The notes under the pieces were generated by a model. That model was not told the DNA's origin and did no database searches. It saw only the letters and a list, made by a program, of their open reading frames with translations. Of a stretch of DNA of 64,000 nucleotides, positions 29,301-38,371 are shown piece by piece. Position 1 is the stretch's first letter, and each line of letters begins with the position of its first letter. The position numbers were made by a program, and so were the translations under genes. This DNA comes from UBA5429 sp942493315 (GTDB lineage Bacteria > Bacteroidota > Bacteroidia > Bacteroidales > WCHB1-69): NCBI GenBank assembly GCA_942493315.1, contig OW818690.1, positions 3,100,001-3,164,000 of the forward strand. Direction: 5' to 3'.

Positions 29301-30812
29301 ATATATAATCTGGTCATTATTAACATCATACTCAATAAATCCTTGAGCTGCTAATTCAATAAGTAGGTTTTTAACATCGATTTCAGAGGCTTTGAAATAG
29401 TTCACTATCTGATACAATTTCAAAGGCTGGTATCCATTTTTATTATACATTTGGTATAAAGTATACATAGGGTGTTCATCGTTAAACCCTTTCAACTTTC
29501 TCATTCTTCCCTCTTCAAAATAATTTTGGGATTCAAAAATCGCTTTACTCTCTCCTGTTTTTCCAACGAGAGGTTTGATCTCAATAGTTTTCAAATCTGT
29601 TTTCCAAAATATCGCTTCAGCCGTAATCTCCATCTTATGATAGGTGTCAAAAAACGGGGATCTGCCCACTCCATATTTAGGTTTAGAAACAATCAATTCT
29701 TTAGTATCTTCTGTATATTTAAAATTAGCAGATGGATGAAAAATGGAATCTTTATCAATGTAAATACTAACACGGGCATCATTTGACAAAACAGAACCGG
29801 GTCTAAACAGATAACTGGTTGACTCAACCGCAATGATCCGGGTCCCCTCATCTTGTCTTACATACAATTTTGCCAATCTTGTACTGTCGGTATATCCTTG
29901 AATAGAGGCACCCCGAAGCATGAATCCTCCAATATAATCAACGTTTTTGTAAATATTCAGAATAGACATGTAATTATCATAACTTTTAAAAGTAGGATAC
30001 ATCGCTTCCTCTTCTGTTTTGGCTACATTAGCTTTATCTTCAATGACTCCGAGAATGGGTTGTGAAAACAAACGAGGATAGTAAAGAGAGGCATTTTCCA
30101 CTTTCACTTGAGAAAAGCGAACATCCACACTATATTTATTAAAAGTTGCTTTTATATTAGAATAACCGGCACGTTCCCAGTTGATTTCACCCTTATTGCC
30201 ATTCCATCTTAACATACCCGGGTAATACTTGCCGGAAGTTTCATAAATTACAACACTATCCTGACTCGAACAACCCACTAAATTCACTTCGTCAAAAGCA
30301 ATAAATGGTTCATTTTCAATCCCGATTTTTACAGCTGATCCATACACTACCCATTTCGCATGTGTCTCTTTAGCAATGATATTCGCATTAAAAAATTGGT
30401 AATACCGATCCATCAACAGATGAAAGGTACTTTGGTCTTTTTCAACATGATATTTTACAATTTTAGCCCATTCCTGATACTGATCTGATAATTCATGATT
30501 GATAAAAACAGAGTACACCTGAATCACATCTTCAAATTGAGGAAAAGGTCTCATTCTTTTTTTCAACATGGCATTGGCCACATCAATAAATGAAAGTTGA
30601 AGCTCATTGGAATTCTGAGGATTGTTCCAAAATAGAGTAAATTGTTCCAGTAATTTATTAGCTTCACTTTGCTTCTCTTTGGGTAAAGATTCAAAAAATT
30701 GTTTCATCTCTTCAATCGTTAAAGAAGGGTTAACGGAGAAGGAACTAAAGCGTTGTGAATACCCTGAAAAAACAACGATTAAAAGGGTAAAAAGGAGAAC
30801 AAAACGTTTCAT
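26325..30812 (-). CDS. Very large secreted protein of unknown function (1496 residues)
   Basis: 1495-1496 residues starting at the ATG at 30812, followed by a signal peptide (MKRFVLLFTLLIVVFSGYSQ). The first 150 residues look helical, the middle is dominated by beta-strand patterns with repeated IxFPDGxx-like and YDxxKxQIDMDVIDS segments, and a helical stretch near residue 470 (LLIELAAQGFIEYDVNNDQI) looks like a winged-helix fold. It ends in an acidic tail (EEEVPETEEE) with no T9SS domain. I recall conserved unnamed Bacteroidota proteins of this length but no function. It precedes the galactose operon and has a TACTTTTG box 22 bases upstream. Confidence 0.8.
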   Translation of the reverse strand: MKRFVLLFTLLIVVFSGYSQRFSSFSVNPSLTIEEMKQFFESLPKEKQSEANKLLEQFTLFWNNPQNSNELQLSFIDVANAMLKKRMRPFPQFEDVIQVYSVFINHELSDQYQEWAKIVKYHVEKDQSTFHLLMDRYYQFFNANIIAKETHAKWVVYGSAVKIGIENEPFIAFDEVNLVGCSSQDSVVIYETSGKYYPGMLRWNGNKGEINWERAGYSNIKATFNKYSVDVRFSQVKVENASLYYPRLFSQPILGVIEDKANVAKTEEEAMYPTFKSYDNYMSILNIYKNVDYIGGFMLRGASIQGYTDSTRLAKLYVRQDEGTRIIAVESTSYLFRPGSVLSNDARVSIYIDKDSIFHPSANFKYTEDTKELIVSKPKYGVGRSPFFDTYHKMEITAEAIFWKTDLKTIEIKPLVGKTGESKAIFESQNYFEEGRMRKLKGFNDEHPMYTLYQMYNKNGYQPLKLYQIVNYFKASEIDVKNLLIELAAQGFIEYDVNNDQIIYRKKLSQYLNNDAGRKDYDVILLESKTHYATIDLTNYEMRITGCEFFELSSAQIVNVYPNGEKVTVKKNRDMVFSGRVVGGLFDFVASNCRFDYDKFQIDMDVIDSMIMYTEDKTGLMNMYGEFELKRVNSMIEELSGTLYIDMPGNKCGRTDNPDYPMFESRKAGKVFYDQPYVLGGVYKRDRFWYHVDLFVIKNLDNFVIDSLKFNGRLISGGIFPDIPEPLMIRPDFSLGFVHQTQALPMYENRGFYTSRIELSNNGLRGKGTIDFQTSSSYSDDFIFYLDSTNGVIKTHDVKPQLASTEFPVATTKNARMHWEPYNDKMFIYSTDTPIAIFNETELTGNTVITSQGMFGSGILKFKQADITSNNFFFKHHEVDADTANLRIYDLNKPDEVAFSTNNYKSHVNFQTRIGDFVANGEASEVLFVKNEFKAMAKAFEWNTIDQQILKFRWDDDPYKNVDINNTPTRDLVDMVSKGNELICTDPGMRGLQFCATAAEFDFGRNVINAHGVRFINVGDAAIFPKDGEVTILEQAQIPTLYGNRILAGRGNKFHEMYNCVTNIRTGIDFVSSGFIDYIDETKSVQTVRLDTIWFYKTTQAIGKIPLDMNFMLSPHFGFDGRMQLSSVDSFLTFVGGVEFIHDCDTIKYARFRIMQQVNPNAIFLEINNKSKDVNDRKAVVAITSANRTGRIYTAFGAAKDQFNDSEYINAQGFITYDHASQEYRAASREKLEDMTLPGTIIRLSKNDCIATGSGAIDMGAKLGRVDFVTNGTIINYMKADSAEMQLTTSINFFFNDEAMKVMNKTIEEATNLDFFDPSSDDAYNEAIYNILGPEEYEKFKADQSAFGQAKKLPEKLKVQFLFSNINFTWDKETSAFVSQTSLPLIICGSNQVYKEIPGIIVIEKRGSRNKLYIYFEFNNKFFFFQFENNNMYGFSSEAAFNEAINGTKSKNRVQAPEKGLPSFSYKLGNKSQQKRFMKKFYTVIEEEVPETEEE

Positions 30813-30833
30813 AAAAATCAATGGTTTATGGTG

Positions 30834-30841
30834 CAAAAGTA
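30834..30841 (-). promoter_or_regulatory. Bacteroidota -7 box (TACTTTTG)
   Basis: TACTTTTG on the minus strand 22 bases above the start of the 1496-residue protein. It could drive the whole cluster down to galM. Confidence 0.5.
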
Positions 30842-31007
30842 CAACTTTTTGATATCTTTCTTATATTTTTTAATCATCTCATTTGTTAACAACTCATAAA
30901 ATTGTTATTAGATTTATATTTATGATATTCATTTACAATTAGATAAGCAACAATTGTTCACTGTTAAAAAAATATTAAAAAATTGCTCAAGATGCCAAAA
31001 AAAATAC

Positions 31008-31015
31008 TATATTTG
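31008..31015 (+). promoter_or_regulatory. Bacteroidota -7 box (TATATTTG)
   Basis: TATATTTG 92 bases before the start at 31108, in the AT-rich divergent gap 30842-31107, where I see nothing else. Confidence 0.55.
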
Positions 31016-31107
31016 ACGGTTGAAACATATTATATAAATTTTCGTATAATATTGACGTTCTGAAAATTGAAATTTTAAAACCAAATGTAATAATTAATCC
31101 AAAGTTT

Positions 31108-34100
31108 ATGAAAAGAATTTTTACTTTATTTTTCATGCTGACATTACTCTTCTCTGCCTTTAGTCAGCAAAGTAATTGTCCAGCAACTGTTACTGACAGG
31201 AATGGTAACGTTTACAACACTGTTTGGGTTGGTGGTAATTGTTGGATGAAAGAGAACTTGCGTTCTACCCTTTATGGGACTCAATCCAATGCAGATCATC
31301 TTCAACCCGTGTTTATGGTTTATCCAAATACCGCACCTGGTATGGGATACTTATACACATGGTATTCCGCAGTAGGTTTACCACAAGGGAGCAATGCTAC
31401 CCCTCCAACTGCGATTAGTGAACGTGTTCAGGGTATTTGTCCTAACGAATGGGCTATTCCAAGTGCAATTCAATTAATGGCATTAATTAATTCCGGTGAA
31501 TCCAGAAATGGTGTTGAACCTAGTTATTGGGTTTACAACAATGGGATAATGCCAGCTGGAACTAATCTTTTCAATATGGTTCCATCAGGATTTTACAATG
31601 CACATCTTGAAAGATTTGTTGAGTATAACCATGCAGGTTACCTTTGGACATTAAACTACAACGGAACCACTTCAACATGTGGAATTTTCCCATTTGACTG
31701 TAGAAATTCAGATCAAATGAGCATGAACAAAAACAGCTTGTTAAGTGTTCGTTGTGTAAAAGCTCCACCTTACGGCGTTGAAGAGATCACCGCTTGTGAT
31801 TCTATTACATGGAATGGCGTAACTCGTTACACAACAGGTAGATATGTTGCTAATCTTCCAAACGACAGTGTTTCTACATTACTTTTAACTGTTAACTACA
31901 CCACTTATTACACTTTACCAGTTTTAGCATGTGATTCTTATACATGGGATTTAACCGGCGATACTTACACAACAAGTGGAACTGATGTTGCTGTTATTAC
32001 AAATGCTTTAGGTTGTGACTCTGTGGTTACATTAGACCTTGAAGTTAGATACAGCAATACCGGAGTTGATGTTCAAAACCATTGTGATTCTTACCAATGG
32101 ATTGATGGTATCACTTATACTGAAAGCACTAATATTCCAACTTTCGTAGTTACCAATGCTGCAGGTTGTGACAGTACTGTTACCTTAAATTTGACTATCA
32201 GAAAAATGACAACTGGTATCGATGTTCAAAATCATTGTGACTCTTATACATGGATGGATGGCATTACTTACACTGAAAGCACAAACACTCCAACCTATAC
32301 ATTAACTAATGCTGTTGGTTGTGATAGTGTGGTAACATTAAATTTAACCATCAGAAAGAAAACTTACGGTATCGATGTTCAAGATCATTGTGATACATAC
32401 ACCTGGATGAACGGTGTAACTTATACAGAAAGCACTAATGATCCTGTTTACACCATTACCAATGTAGCCGGTTGTGACAGTATTGTAACTTTGAACTTAA
32501 CCATTAGAAAACAAACTTCATCACCAACTCAATCATTAACAGAATATAATACTTATACCTGGAATGATCAAACCTTTACCACATCAGGTATCTATACAGC
32601 TACTTTAGTTAATGCTGTAGGTTGTGACAGTACAGCAACTTTAGACTTAACTATCCTTTACAGATTCCCAATTACTTATAATTTATATGAAGGTATTCTT
32701 CCTGTAGAAGCTCCAATGACTTATGTTCAAGGTGTGGGTGCAACATTACCAATTCCAACAAAACCAAACAACAGATTTGACGGATGGTATGACAATGCAA
32801 CATTTACCGGTTCTCCAATCACAGCTATCAGCAATATTGAATCAGGAGACAGACAATACTATGCTTTATGGACAGTCACTCAATTGGGCCAAAACTCATC
32901 ACTTTCATTTAGTGGTAGCTCATCTGCTTATGCACAAATTCCTAATGCTCCTGAATTGAATCCAACAACGTCTATCACATTGGAAGCATGGATCTATCCA
33001 ACAACCTGGAGAACTAACATTTATGAAGGATCCATTATTACTAAAGAGATTTCTTCAGGTAATGGTGGTTATATTCTACGTTGTGGTGCTGGTGGTAAAT
33101 TAAGTTTTGCTCTTGGTATTGGATCAACTTTCCAAGAATTAGCCACTACAACTAATGTATTAACACTAAACCAATGGCAACATGTTGCTGCAACCTACGA
33201 CGGAAGTACAATGAGAATTTTCCGTAATGGTATTGAAATTGGAACTAAAGCACAAACCGGACCTATTAATGTTAGTAGTAATCGTGTTGAAATTGGAAGA
33301 AATTATGCTTATACAGATAGATATTTTACAGGAAGAATTGATGAAGCCAGAATTTTCAATGTTGCATTGGATGCAGCTACCATTCAAACCTGGTATAATA
33401 AAACAGTAAACAATACGCATGCTAATTATCCTAATTTAGTAGGATATTATGAATTTGATAACACCTCTAATCCTTTAGTTACTTATGCTACTGTTGGAAC
33501 AAATGGTACAGTTGCAACTGCTACTTATGTAACCAATTGTGTATCTCCATTTAATAGTGCTAATATTGGTACTCCTTCCTTCATTACTGCTATTCATCCA
33601 TTACCTCAATACAATACGGTTATGTATCCAGTTGTTCCCGGCGATACTTTAGCTCAAATTTTACGTGTTAATGTAAAACCTTTCTTAGCTGGTAATTTGA
33701 CTCAAGTAGTGGTTTCTACTAACGGAACAACTAATCCTGCTGATATTTCAAGAGCAAGATTATGGTACACCGGTACTTCAACAACATTCTCAACTGCTAC
33801 TCCATTCGGAACTCCTGTTTTAAATCCTAACGGAACAATGACATTTACTGGTAGTCAAGCCGTTTCCTGTGGATCAACCTATTATTTCTTCTTAACTTAT
33901 GATATTAGTGCAACTGCTACTTATAGCAATGTTGTTGATGCAGAAGTTGTAAGTTGTACTGTTGAAAGATTTTCTTCTCCATCAACTATGGGAGCGCCAA
34001 CTGGAAATAGACCAATTGTTAATCCATGTACCTATCATATTCTTCAAATTCGTGACTCTTATGGTGATACTTGGGAAGGTGGATATGCTTCTGTTATGAA

Positions 34101-35559
34101 AAATAATGATACTATTTTCTCAACAATTGCTGTTTTAGAAGGTCCGGGGACTGATAGATTCTTATATCAAAATTGGTATGACTATCCATTCACTGCAAAT
34201 ACTGGAGACACTATTAGAATTATTAGATTAAATTCCACTGGAACTCTTTCTGAATGTAAATTTAAAATTATGCGTGGGTCTACAGAAATAGTTAGTGAAA
34301 CAACTGTTGCTACACCTCCTGCTATTAATACTGCAGTTGCCGGATGTTTTAACGTTATTAATGCAACTTCAGGTTCAAATGGAACAATATCTCCAACAGG
34401 AAATGTTCGAGTTTACACTAACAATCCTACCCAAACATTTACTATGACTCCAAATGCTAATTTTTATATCGATTCTGTATTTGTAGATAATGTTTATAAT
34501 GCAACTGCTATTGCAACTGGTACACATACTTTCGAAAATGTAACAGCTCCTCATACTATAAGAGTAACTTTCAAAACTAATGTTATCACTGCATCAGCTG
34601 GAGCTAATGGGACTATTTCTCCATCTGGTTCGATAAATGTTGGAAGTAATGGAACTAAACAATTTATTATTACTCCAAACCAGTATTTCTATATCGATTC
34701 TCTAATTGTTGACGGTGTTAATAGAACTGACTCAATACCTGCAAGTAGTTATACTTTCACAAATGTAAATGAAAATCACACAATAAGAGTTGTTTTTAAA
34801 ACTGATTATGTAACACCAACTTTAATAACAGCTCCTTCTACTAGTATTGCTTATGAAGGTTATGCTTTAAATACTGTAACATTAAGTGGAGGACTAGTAC
34901 AATACAATGGCACTGATATTCCAGGAGTTTATACTTGGGTTACTCCAACCAATCTTGTTGCATCAACTGCTACTTTTACTGCTTCTGTTTTATTTACACC
35001 TGCGAATGGTACTAATTGTTTACCTATTACATTTAATGTAACTGGTCCTGTTACACCACTTTCTGCATTAGTTGCTGCTACAGGAACTTCAACAACAAAT
35101 GAATATATTCCTTTCCAAGGTTATAATATGGATGGTAATCAAAATAACTTTATCTTATACCCTGATACCATGTTAACTCCATTAGTTGGAAAAAGTTTAA
35201 CAAAAATATCTTTTACAACAACAACTCCTACTTCAGGTTCTTATACATCAAGTGTAACTGCAAGAATAGGGTCTACAGTTTTAACTGAATTACCTTCTAC
35301 TGGTGCACCTGCATATACTCCTACAACTGTATATACTGGAACTGTTTCCATTGTTGGAAATCAAGTTACAATTACTTTTTCTTCTCCATATATTTATACT
35401 GGTGGAAATTTAATATTTGAATTTACTTCTGTTGCAGGAAACTGGATTACTGCAACATTTACCGGTGTAAGTAGAACTAATTGCAGTAGAAGAACTTATA
35501 GTGGTACAACAACTCGATATAATTTTATTCCAAAAACTAAATTTACTTACCTTCCCTAA
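31108..35559 (+). CDS. Large multidomain secreted adhesin-like protein
   Basis: 1483 residues with signal peptide (MKRIFTLFFMLTLLFSAFSQ). Order: a Fibrobacter-succinogenes major paralogous domain (VTDRNGNVYNTVWVGGNCWM to about 215); five or so repeats of about 50 residues with HCDSYTWMDGITYTEST and NAVGCDSVVTLNLTI; one Listeria-Bacteroides (Flg_new) repeat near 520-590 (FDGWYDNATFTGS); a LamG/concanavalin-like domain near 600-780 (SITLEAWIYPTTW, WQHVAATYDGS, GRIDEARIFNVAL); BNR-like and DSYGDTWEGG segments; and two TISP.G....YIDS..VD repeats. It ends FTYLP without a recognisable T9SS domain, so export may need another signal or the end may be altered. Probably surface binding. Confidence 0.85.
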   Translation: MKRIFTLFFMLTLLFSAFSQQSNCPATVTDRNGNVYNTVWVGGNCWMKENLRSTLYGTQSNADHLQPVFMVYPNTAPGMGYLYTWYSAVGLPQGSNATPPTAISERVQGICPNEWAIPSAIQLMALINSGESRNGVEPSYWVYNNGIMPAGTNLFNMVPSGFYNAHLERFVEYNHAGYLWTLNYNGTTSTCGIFPFDCRNSDQMSMNKNSLLSVRCVKAPPYGVEEITACDSITWNGVTRYTTGRYVANLPNDSVSTLLLTVNYTTYYTLPVLACDSYTWDLTGDTYTTSGTDVAVITNALGCDSVVTLDLEVRYSNTGVDVQNHCDSYQWIDGITYTESTNIPTFVVTNAAGCDSTVTLNLTIRKMTTGIDVQNHCDSYTWMDGITYTESTNTPTYTLTNAVGCDSVVTLNLTIRKKTYGIDVQDHCDTYTWMNGVTYTESTNDPVYTITNVAGCDSIVTLNLTIRKQTSSPTQSLTEYNTYTWNDQTFTTSGIYTATLVNAVGCDSTATLDLTILYRFPITYNLYEGILPVEAPMTYVQGVGATLPIPTKPNNRFDGWYDNATFTGSPITAISNIESGDRQYYALWTVTQLGQNSSLSFSGSSSAYAQIPNAPELNPTTSITLEAWIYPTTWRTNIYEGSIITKEISSGNGGYILRCGAGGKLSFALGIGSTFQELATTTNVLTLNQWQHVAATYDGSTMRIFRNGIEIGTKAQTGPINVSSNRVEIGRNYAYTDRYFTGRIDEARIFNVALDAATIQTWYNKTVNNTHANYPNLVGYYEFDNTSNPLVTYATVGTNGTVATATYVTNCVSPFNSANIGTPSFITAIHPLPQYNTVMYPVVPGDTLAQILRVNVKPFLAGNLTQVVVSTNGTTNPADISRARLWYTGTSTTFSTATPFGTPVLNPNGTMTFTGSQAVSCGSTYYFFLTYDISATATYSNVVDAEVVSCTVERFSSPSTMGAPTGNRPIVNPCTYHILQIRDSYGDTWEGGYASVMKNNDTIFSTIAVLEGPGTDRFLYQNWYDYPFTANTGDTIRIIRLNSTGTLSECKFKIMRGSTEIVSETTVATPPAINTAVAGCFNVINATSGSNGTISPTGNVRVYTNNPTQTFTMTPNANFYIDSVFVDNVYNATAIATGTHTFENVTAPHTIRVTFKTNVITASAGANGTISPSGSINVGSNGTKQFIITPNQYFYIDSLIVDGVNRTDSIPASSYTFTNVNENHTIRVVFKTDYVTPTLITAPSTSIAYEGYALNTVTLSGGLVQYNGTDIPGVYTWVTPTNLVASTATFTASVLFTPANGTNCLPITFNVTGPVTPLSALVAATGTSTTNEYIPFQGYNMDGNQNNFILYPDTMLTPLVGKSLTKISFTTTTPTSGSYTSSVTARIGSTVLTELPSTGAPAYTPTTVYTGTVSIVGNQVTITFSSPYIYTGGNLIFEFTSVAGNWITATFTGVSRTNCSRRTYSGTTTRYNFIPKTKFTYLP

Positions 35560-35586
35560 TTGATTATTCAATTCAATTATAAATTC

Positions 35587-35615
35587 AAAGGACTCCGAAA
35601 GGGGTCCTTTTTTAT
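35587..35615 (+). terminator. Rho-independent terminator
   Basis: AAAGGACTCC, loop GAAA, GGGGTCCTTTTTTATT: a strong stem followed by T residues, 28 bases after the stop of the large secreted protein. Confidence 0.9.
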
Positions 35616-35724
35616 TAGGGCAAAAGGCGAAGGGCTAAGGGCGAAAATGAATAGTGAAATCTGTTACATCTGTGTTATCAGTGTTCTATGAGACAAAGGA
35701 CGAAAGACGAAGGTGTAGTAGTGA

Positions 35725-37071
35725 CTATCTAATTTCTTTTTCTAAAATCTGAGGTAAGAATCCTACTAAATAAAAGGGAATATTTAATAATTTAAAAGTT
35801 TTTCCATTTAAAGTTTTCACAATATTTACAGAAAATGGTTCAGACCAGATACGTACAGCTAAATTACAATTTTCGCTGTGATCTACAAAGGAATGTAAAG
35901 AACGTAAATGTGAGTTATGCCCAGTCTTTACCTCTATTGGGATTAATTGGGAATTAAAGTTAAAAACAAAATCAACTTCTGCAGTAGCATTTGTTTTAGC
36001 TCTAACCCAATAAAATCGTTGAGTACTGACTTTATTAGATAAAGTTAATAGTTCTTGAGCAACCACTTGTTCCGCAAGATAACCACGCCAAGCATCTAAT
36101 ATATCTTTTGATCCAAATACTTCATTTTGAATATTCGCTGCATAATTAACTAATCCTGTATCTATCCAAATTAATTTTGGAAAACGTTTCTTCTCAGGTA
36201 AAATTGGAAGACAAGTTTGAGTTATAGGATATACTAATTCTAAAAGCATTGCCTTTTCTAATGTTCTAAATGCTTCTCCCATTTCTCTAGATTTATACTC
36301 AGAACCTGCAAAACAATTAAAACTTATTGTTCGTCCTGCCATGCCCCATCCAGTTGATAAAATATATCGTAAAACCTCTCTTTGAGTTCTATTATTAGCA
36401 TATTTCTCAACATCATCTTTATAACCTTGCAAAAGTGATTCATAAATTTCAGTTATTGAAACAAGATCTTCCTTTTCTATATATGTTTTTACAACCTCCG
36501 GCATTCCTCCAATTAATGCATATCGATTAAATGCGGCAATTAATTTGTTATGAAATGGTAATGAAAAATGTGGAGATTCAGAAATTCTATTTAATAACAA
36601 TTCCTCTTCTTGAGCCATTAAATATTCCCTAAACGAAAAAGGATGTAATGCCATATATTCCACACGTCCAACAGGAAACGAAACATTTACATCTATTAAG
36701 CTTTCTAACAAAGAACCCGCTGCAATAACATAAATATCAGGCATTTCCTCATAAAAATAGCGTAAAGATGAAACAGCTTGAGGTGAATTCTGTATTTCAT
36801 CTATAAAAAGCAAAGTTCGACCTTGTTTCTTCTGCAAACTTTTATATACAAATAAATTAACAATAAGCTCAGAAATTGATAAATAGGAATCAAAAATTGA
36901 AACAACTAATTTATTTTCCATATTTACACTGATATAATTATCAAACTCTTTGCCAAAATAATCGACTATTGTGGTCTTACCAACTTGTCGAGCTCCACGT
37001 AAAACAAGAGGTTTCCTGTTGGGCTTTGTAGCCCAATATTTTAAATCATTTAATATATCTCTTTTAAACAT
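35725..37071 (-). CDS. AAA ATPase with DUF4143 domain (complete)
   Basis: 448 residues of the AAA_14/DUF4143 family. Walker A is LRGARQVGKTT at residues 25-34, Walker B LLFIDEIQNSP near 87-97, and an AAA sensor region follows (IAAGSLLES). The C-terminal DUF4143 half ends with the nuclease-like AEVDFVF.......PIEVKTG pattern, in which Asp, Glu and Lys of a PD-(D/E)xK fold are all present. Such proteins are often multicopy and suspected to act in defence or mobile-element control, but none has a firm role. It has its own isolated position between a terminator and the cassette-like gene. Confidence 0.9.
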   Translation of the reverse strand: MFKRDILNDLKYWATKPNRKPLVLRGARQVGKTTIVDYFGKEFDNYISVNMENKLVVSIFDSYLSISELIVNLFVYKSLQKKQGRTLLFIDEIQNSPQAVSSLRYFYEEMPDIYVIAAGSLLESLIDVNVSFPVGRVEYMALHPFSFREYLMAQEEELLLNRISESPHFSLPFHNKLIAAFNRYALIGGMPEVVKTYIEKEDLVSITEIYESLLQGYKDDVEKYANNRTQREVLRYILSTGWGMAGRTISFNCFAGSEYKSREMGEAFRTLEKAMLLELVYPITQTCLPILPEKKRFPKLIWIDTGLVNYAANIQNEVFGSKDILDAWRGYLAEQVVAQELLTLSNKVSTQRFYWVRAKTNATAEVDFVFNFNSQLIPIEVKTGHNSHLRSLHSFVDHSENCNLAVRIWSEPFSVNIVKTLNGKTFKLLNIPFYLVGFLPQILEKEIR

Positions 37072-37201
37072 TTTTTATGTAATGAAATGCAAAAGTACGA
37101 AATTGTTTCAATATCTGGGCAATATTAATTAAAAATTGTAACAAATACAGGGCAAATATTTGATTTTTTTGTTTCATATTAGGGGATTGAATAGTGAATA
37201 G

Positions 37202-38259
37202 TTAGGCATTATTATAAAAAAAACGCAATATGAAACAAACATTGATTTGCATTTTAATTTTAATTTCATTTTCTGCTTGGAGTCAGAATTATATAATTGA
37301 AAGTAATTTTGAAATAGAAAAAATATATCGTTTTACTGTAAAGCGAGGTAATATAGATTCAAGAAAACCAATAACTAAGGATTTAGCATTATTAACAGAG
37401 GTTGAAGCCACTTTTATTCTGCAGGATGATAGACTTAAATGTTTTTGGAAGTATGGTGAATCAAAGGCAGTCGGACCAGATAAACTTATAAGTGAGATTG
37501 AACCTGAATACATCGAGATGTTTAATCTTTATAGAGGTATAGAAATTGAAATCATATTTGACCCTTTTTTAGGTGGAATTAAATTATTGAATTATTCACA
37601 ATTGAAGCAGAATGTAAAAAATGTATTTTTAAAAACTTACAATAATAAAATGACAAAAATTGATTCTGCAACAATGTCTTTTATTAACCAACAAATTGAA
37701 CCAACTTTTTCCACTCCAGAAATATTGCTTTCAACTTATTTTCCTGAAATTGGATTGTATTTTAATTTATACGCTAAAAACTTCACAGATGGAATTGGGA
37801 TGAAAGCTGTATCCACATATTCAAACCCATTTGATGGAAAACCATTTCCTGTCGAAGGAGAATTCAATATAGATTCTATAGATGAAAATGTATTAATAAT
37901 TAAATACGAAGAAAAAGGAAATCAGGAAGAAATAAATAGGATTGCAAAAGAAACGATTGAAAAATTGTCAAAACTTGGAAAATCTCAAATAAGAAATGAG
38001 GAAATGCCTAATTTCAAACTAAATTCACAATCAAAATACTTTTATGACCTAAAACTTAAATTGATAACGAAGGTAATACTTGAAAAGATAACTGAAGTAA
38101 CTGGAATAACACAAACAGTAACGTTAGAGATTAATTTGATAGAATAACAATGCCTAACAAACGCTAAAACTAAGTGGGCATTCTCCACGTGACAAAAAAA
38201 AAAAAAAAGAAACTAATACTCGCTGGCTAATTGACGCAAAAGCCCACCTAGTTTTAGCG
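37202..38259 (+). mobile_element. Integron-cassette-like segment 1
   Basis: The segment begins with TTAGGC right after a G (GTTAGGC at 37201-37207), and its only gene is followed by an attC-like site whose first box is GCCTAAC. GTTAGGC is the exact complement of GCCTAAC, as required when a free cassette closes through its own attC. Length 1058 bp. The gene starts 28 bases from the left edge and stops 5 bases before the site, with no promoter of its own. No integrase gene is in the window. Confidence 0.6.
37230..38147 (+). CDS. Secreted protein of unknown function (cassette gene 1)
   Basis: 305 residues with a signal peptide (MKQTLICILILISFSAWSQ). The mature part is a mixed alpha/beta sequence with no recognised domain; a long beta-rich N-terminal part is followed by a helical EEINRIAKETIEKLSKLGK segment and a C-terminal strand pair. 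The stop lies just 5 bases before an attC-like site, and no -7 box is visible in the 28-base leader. Expression would therefore depend on an outside promoter. Base composition is AT-rich like its surroundings. Cargo genes of integron cassettes are commonly unknown secreted or lipoproteins, which fits. Confidence 0.75.
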   Translation: MKQTLICILILISFSAWSQNYIIESNFEIEKIYRFTVKRGNIDSRKPITKDLALLTEVEATFILQDDRLKCFWKYGESKAVGPDKLISEIEPEYIEMFNLYRGIEIEIIFDPFLGGIKLLNYSQLKQNVKNVFLKTYNNKMTKIDSATMSFINQQIEPTFSTPEILLSTYFPEIGLYFNLYAKNFTDGIGMKAVSTYSNPFDGKPFPVEGEFNIDSIDENVLIIKYEEKGNQEEINRIAKETIEKLSKLGKSQIRNEEMPNFKLNSQSKYFYDLKLKLITKVILEKITEVTGITQTVTLEINLIE

Positions 38260-38265
38260 TTGAAC
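38152..38265 (+). other. attC-like recombination site 1
   Basis: Starts GCCTAAC (RYYYAAC) and ends GTTGAAC (GTTRRRY). ACGCTAAAACTAAGTGGGC and GCCCACCTAGTTTTAGCGT pair almost fully, leaving one mismatch, around a 60-nt centre that has an A tract and smaller complementary bits. The crossover would fall between 38259 and 38260. Closely similar to 55046-55153. Confidence 0.6.
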
Positions 38266-38371
38266 GTTAAAAATGAAAAATGAAATCTGTGTCAATCTGT
38301 TACATCTGTGGCATCAGTGTTCTATTAGGGCGAAGGGCGAAGGGCGAAGGGCTAAAGGAAAAAGATTGGAT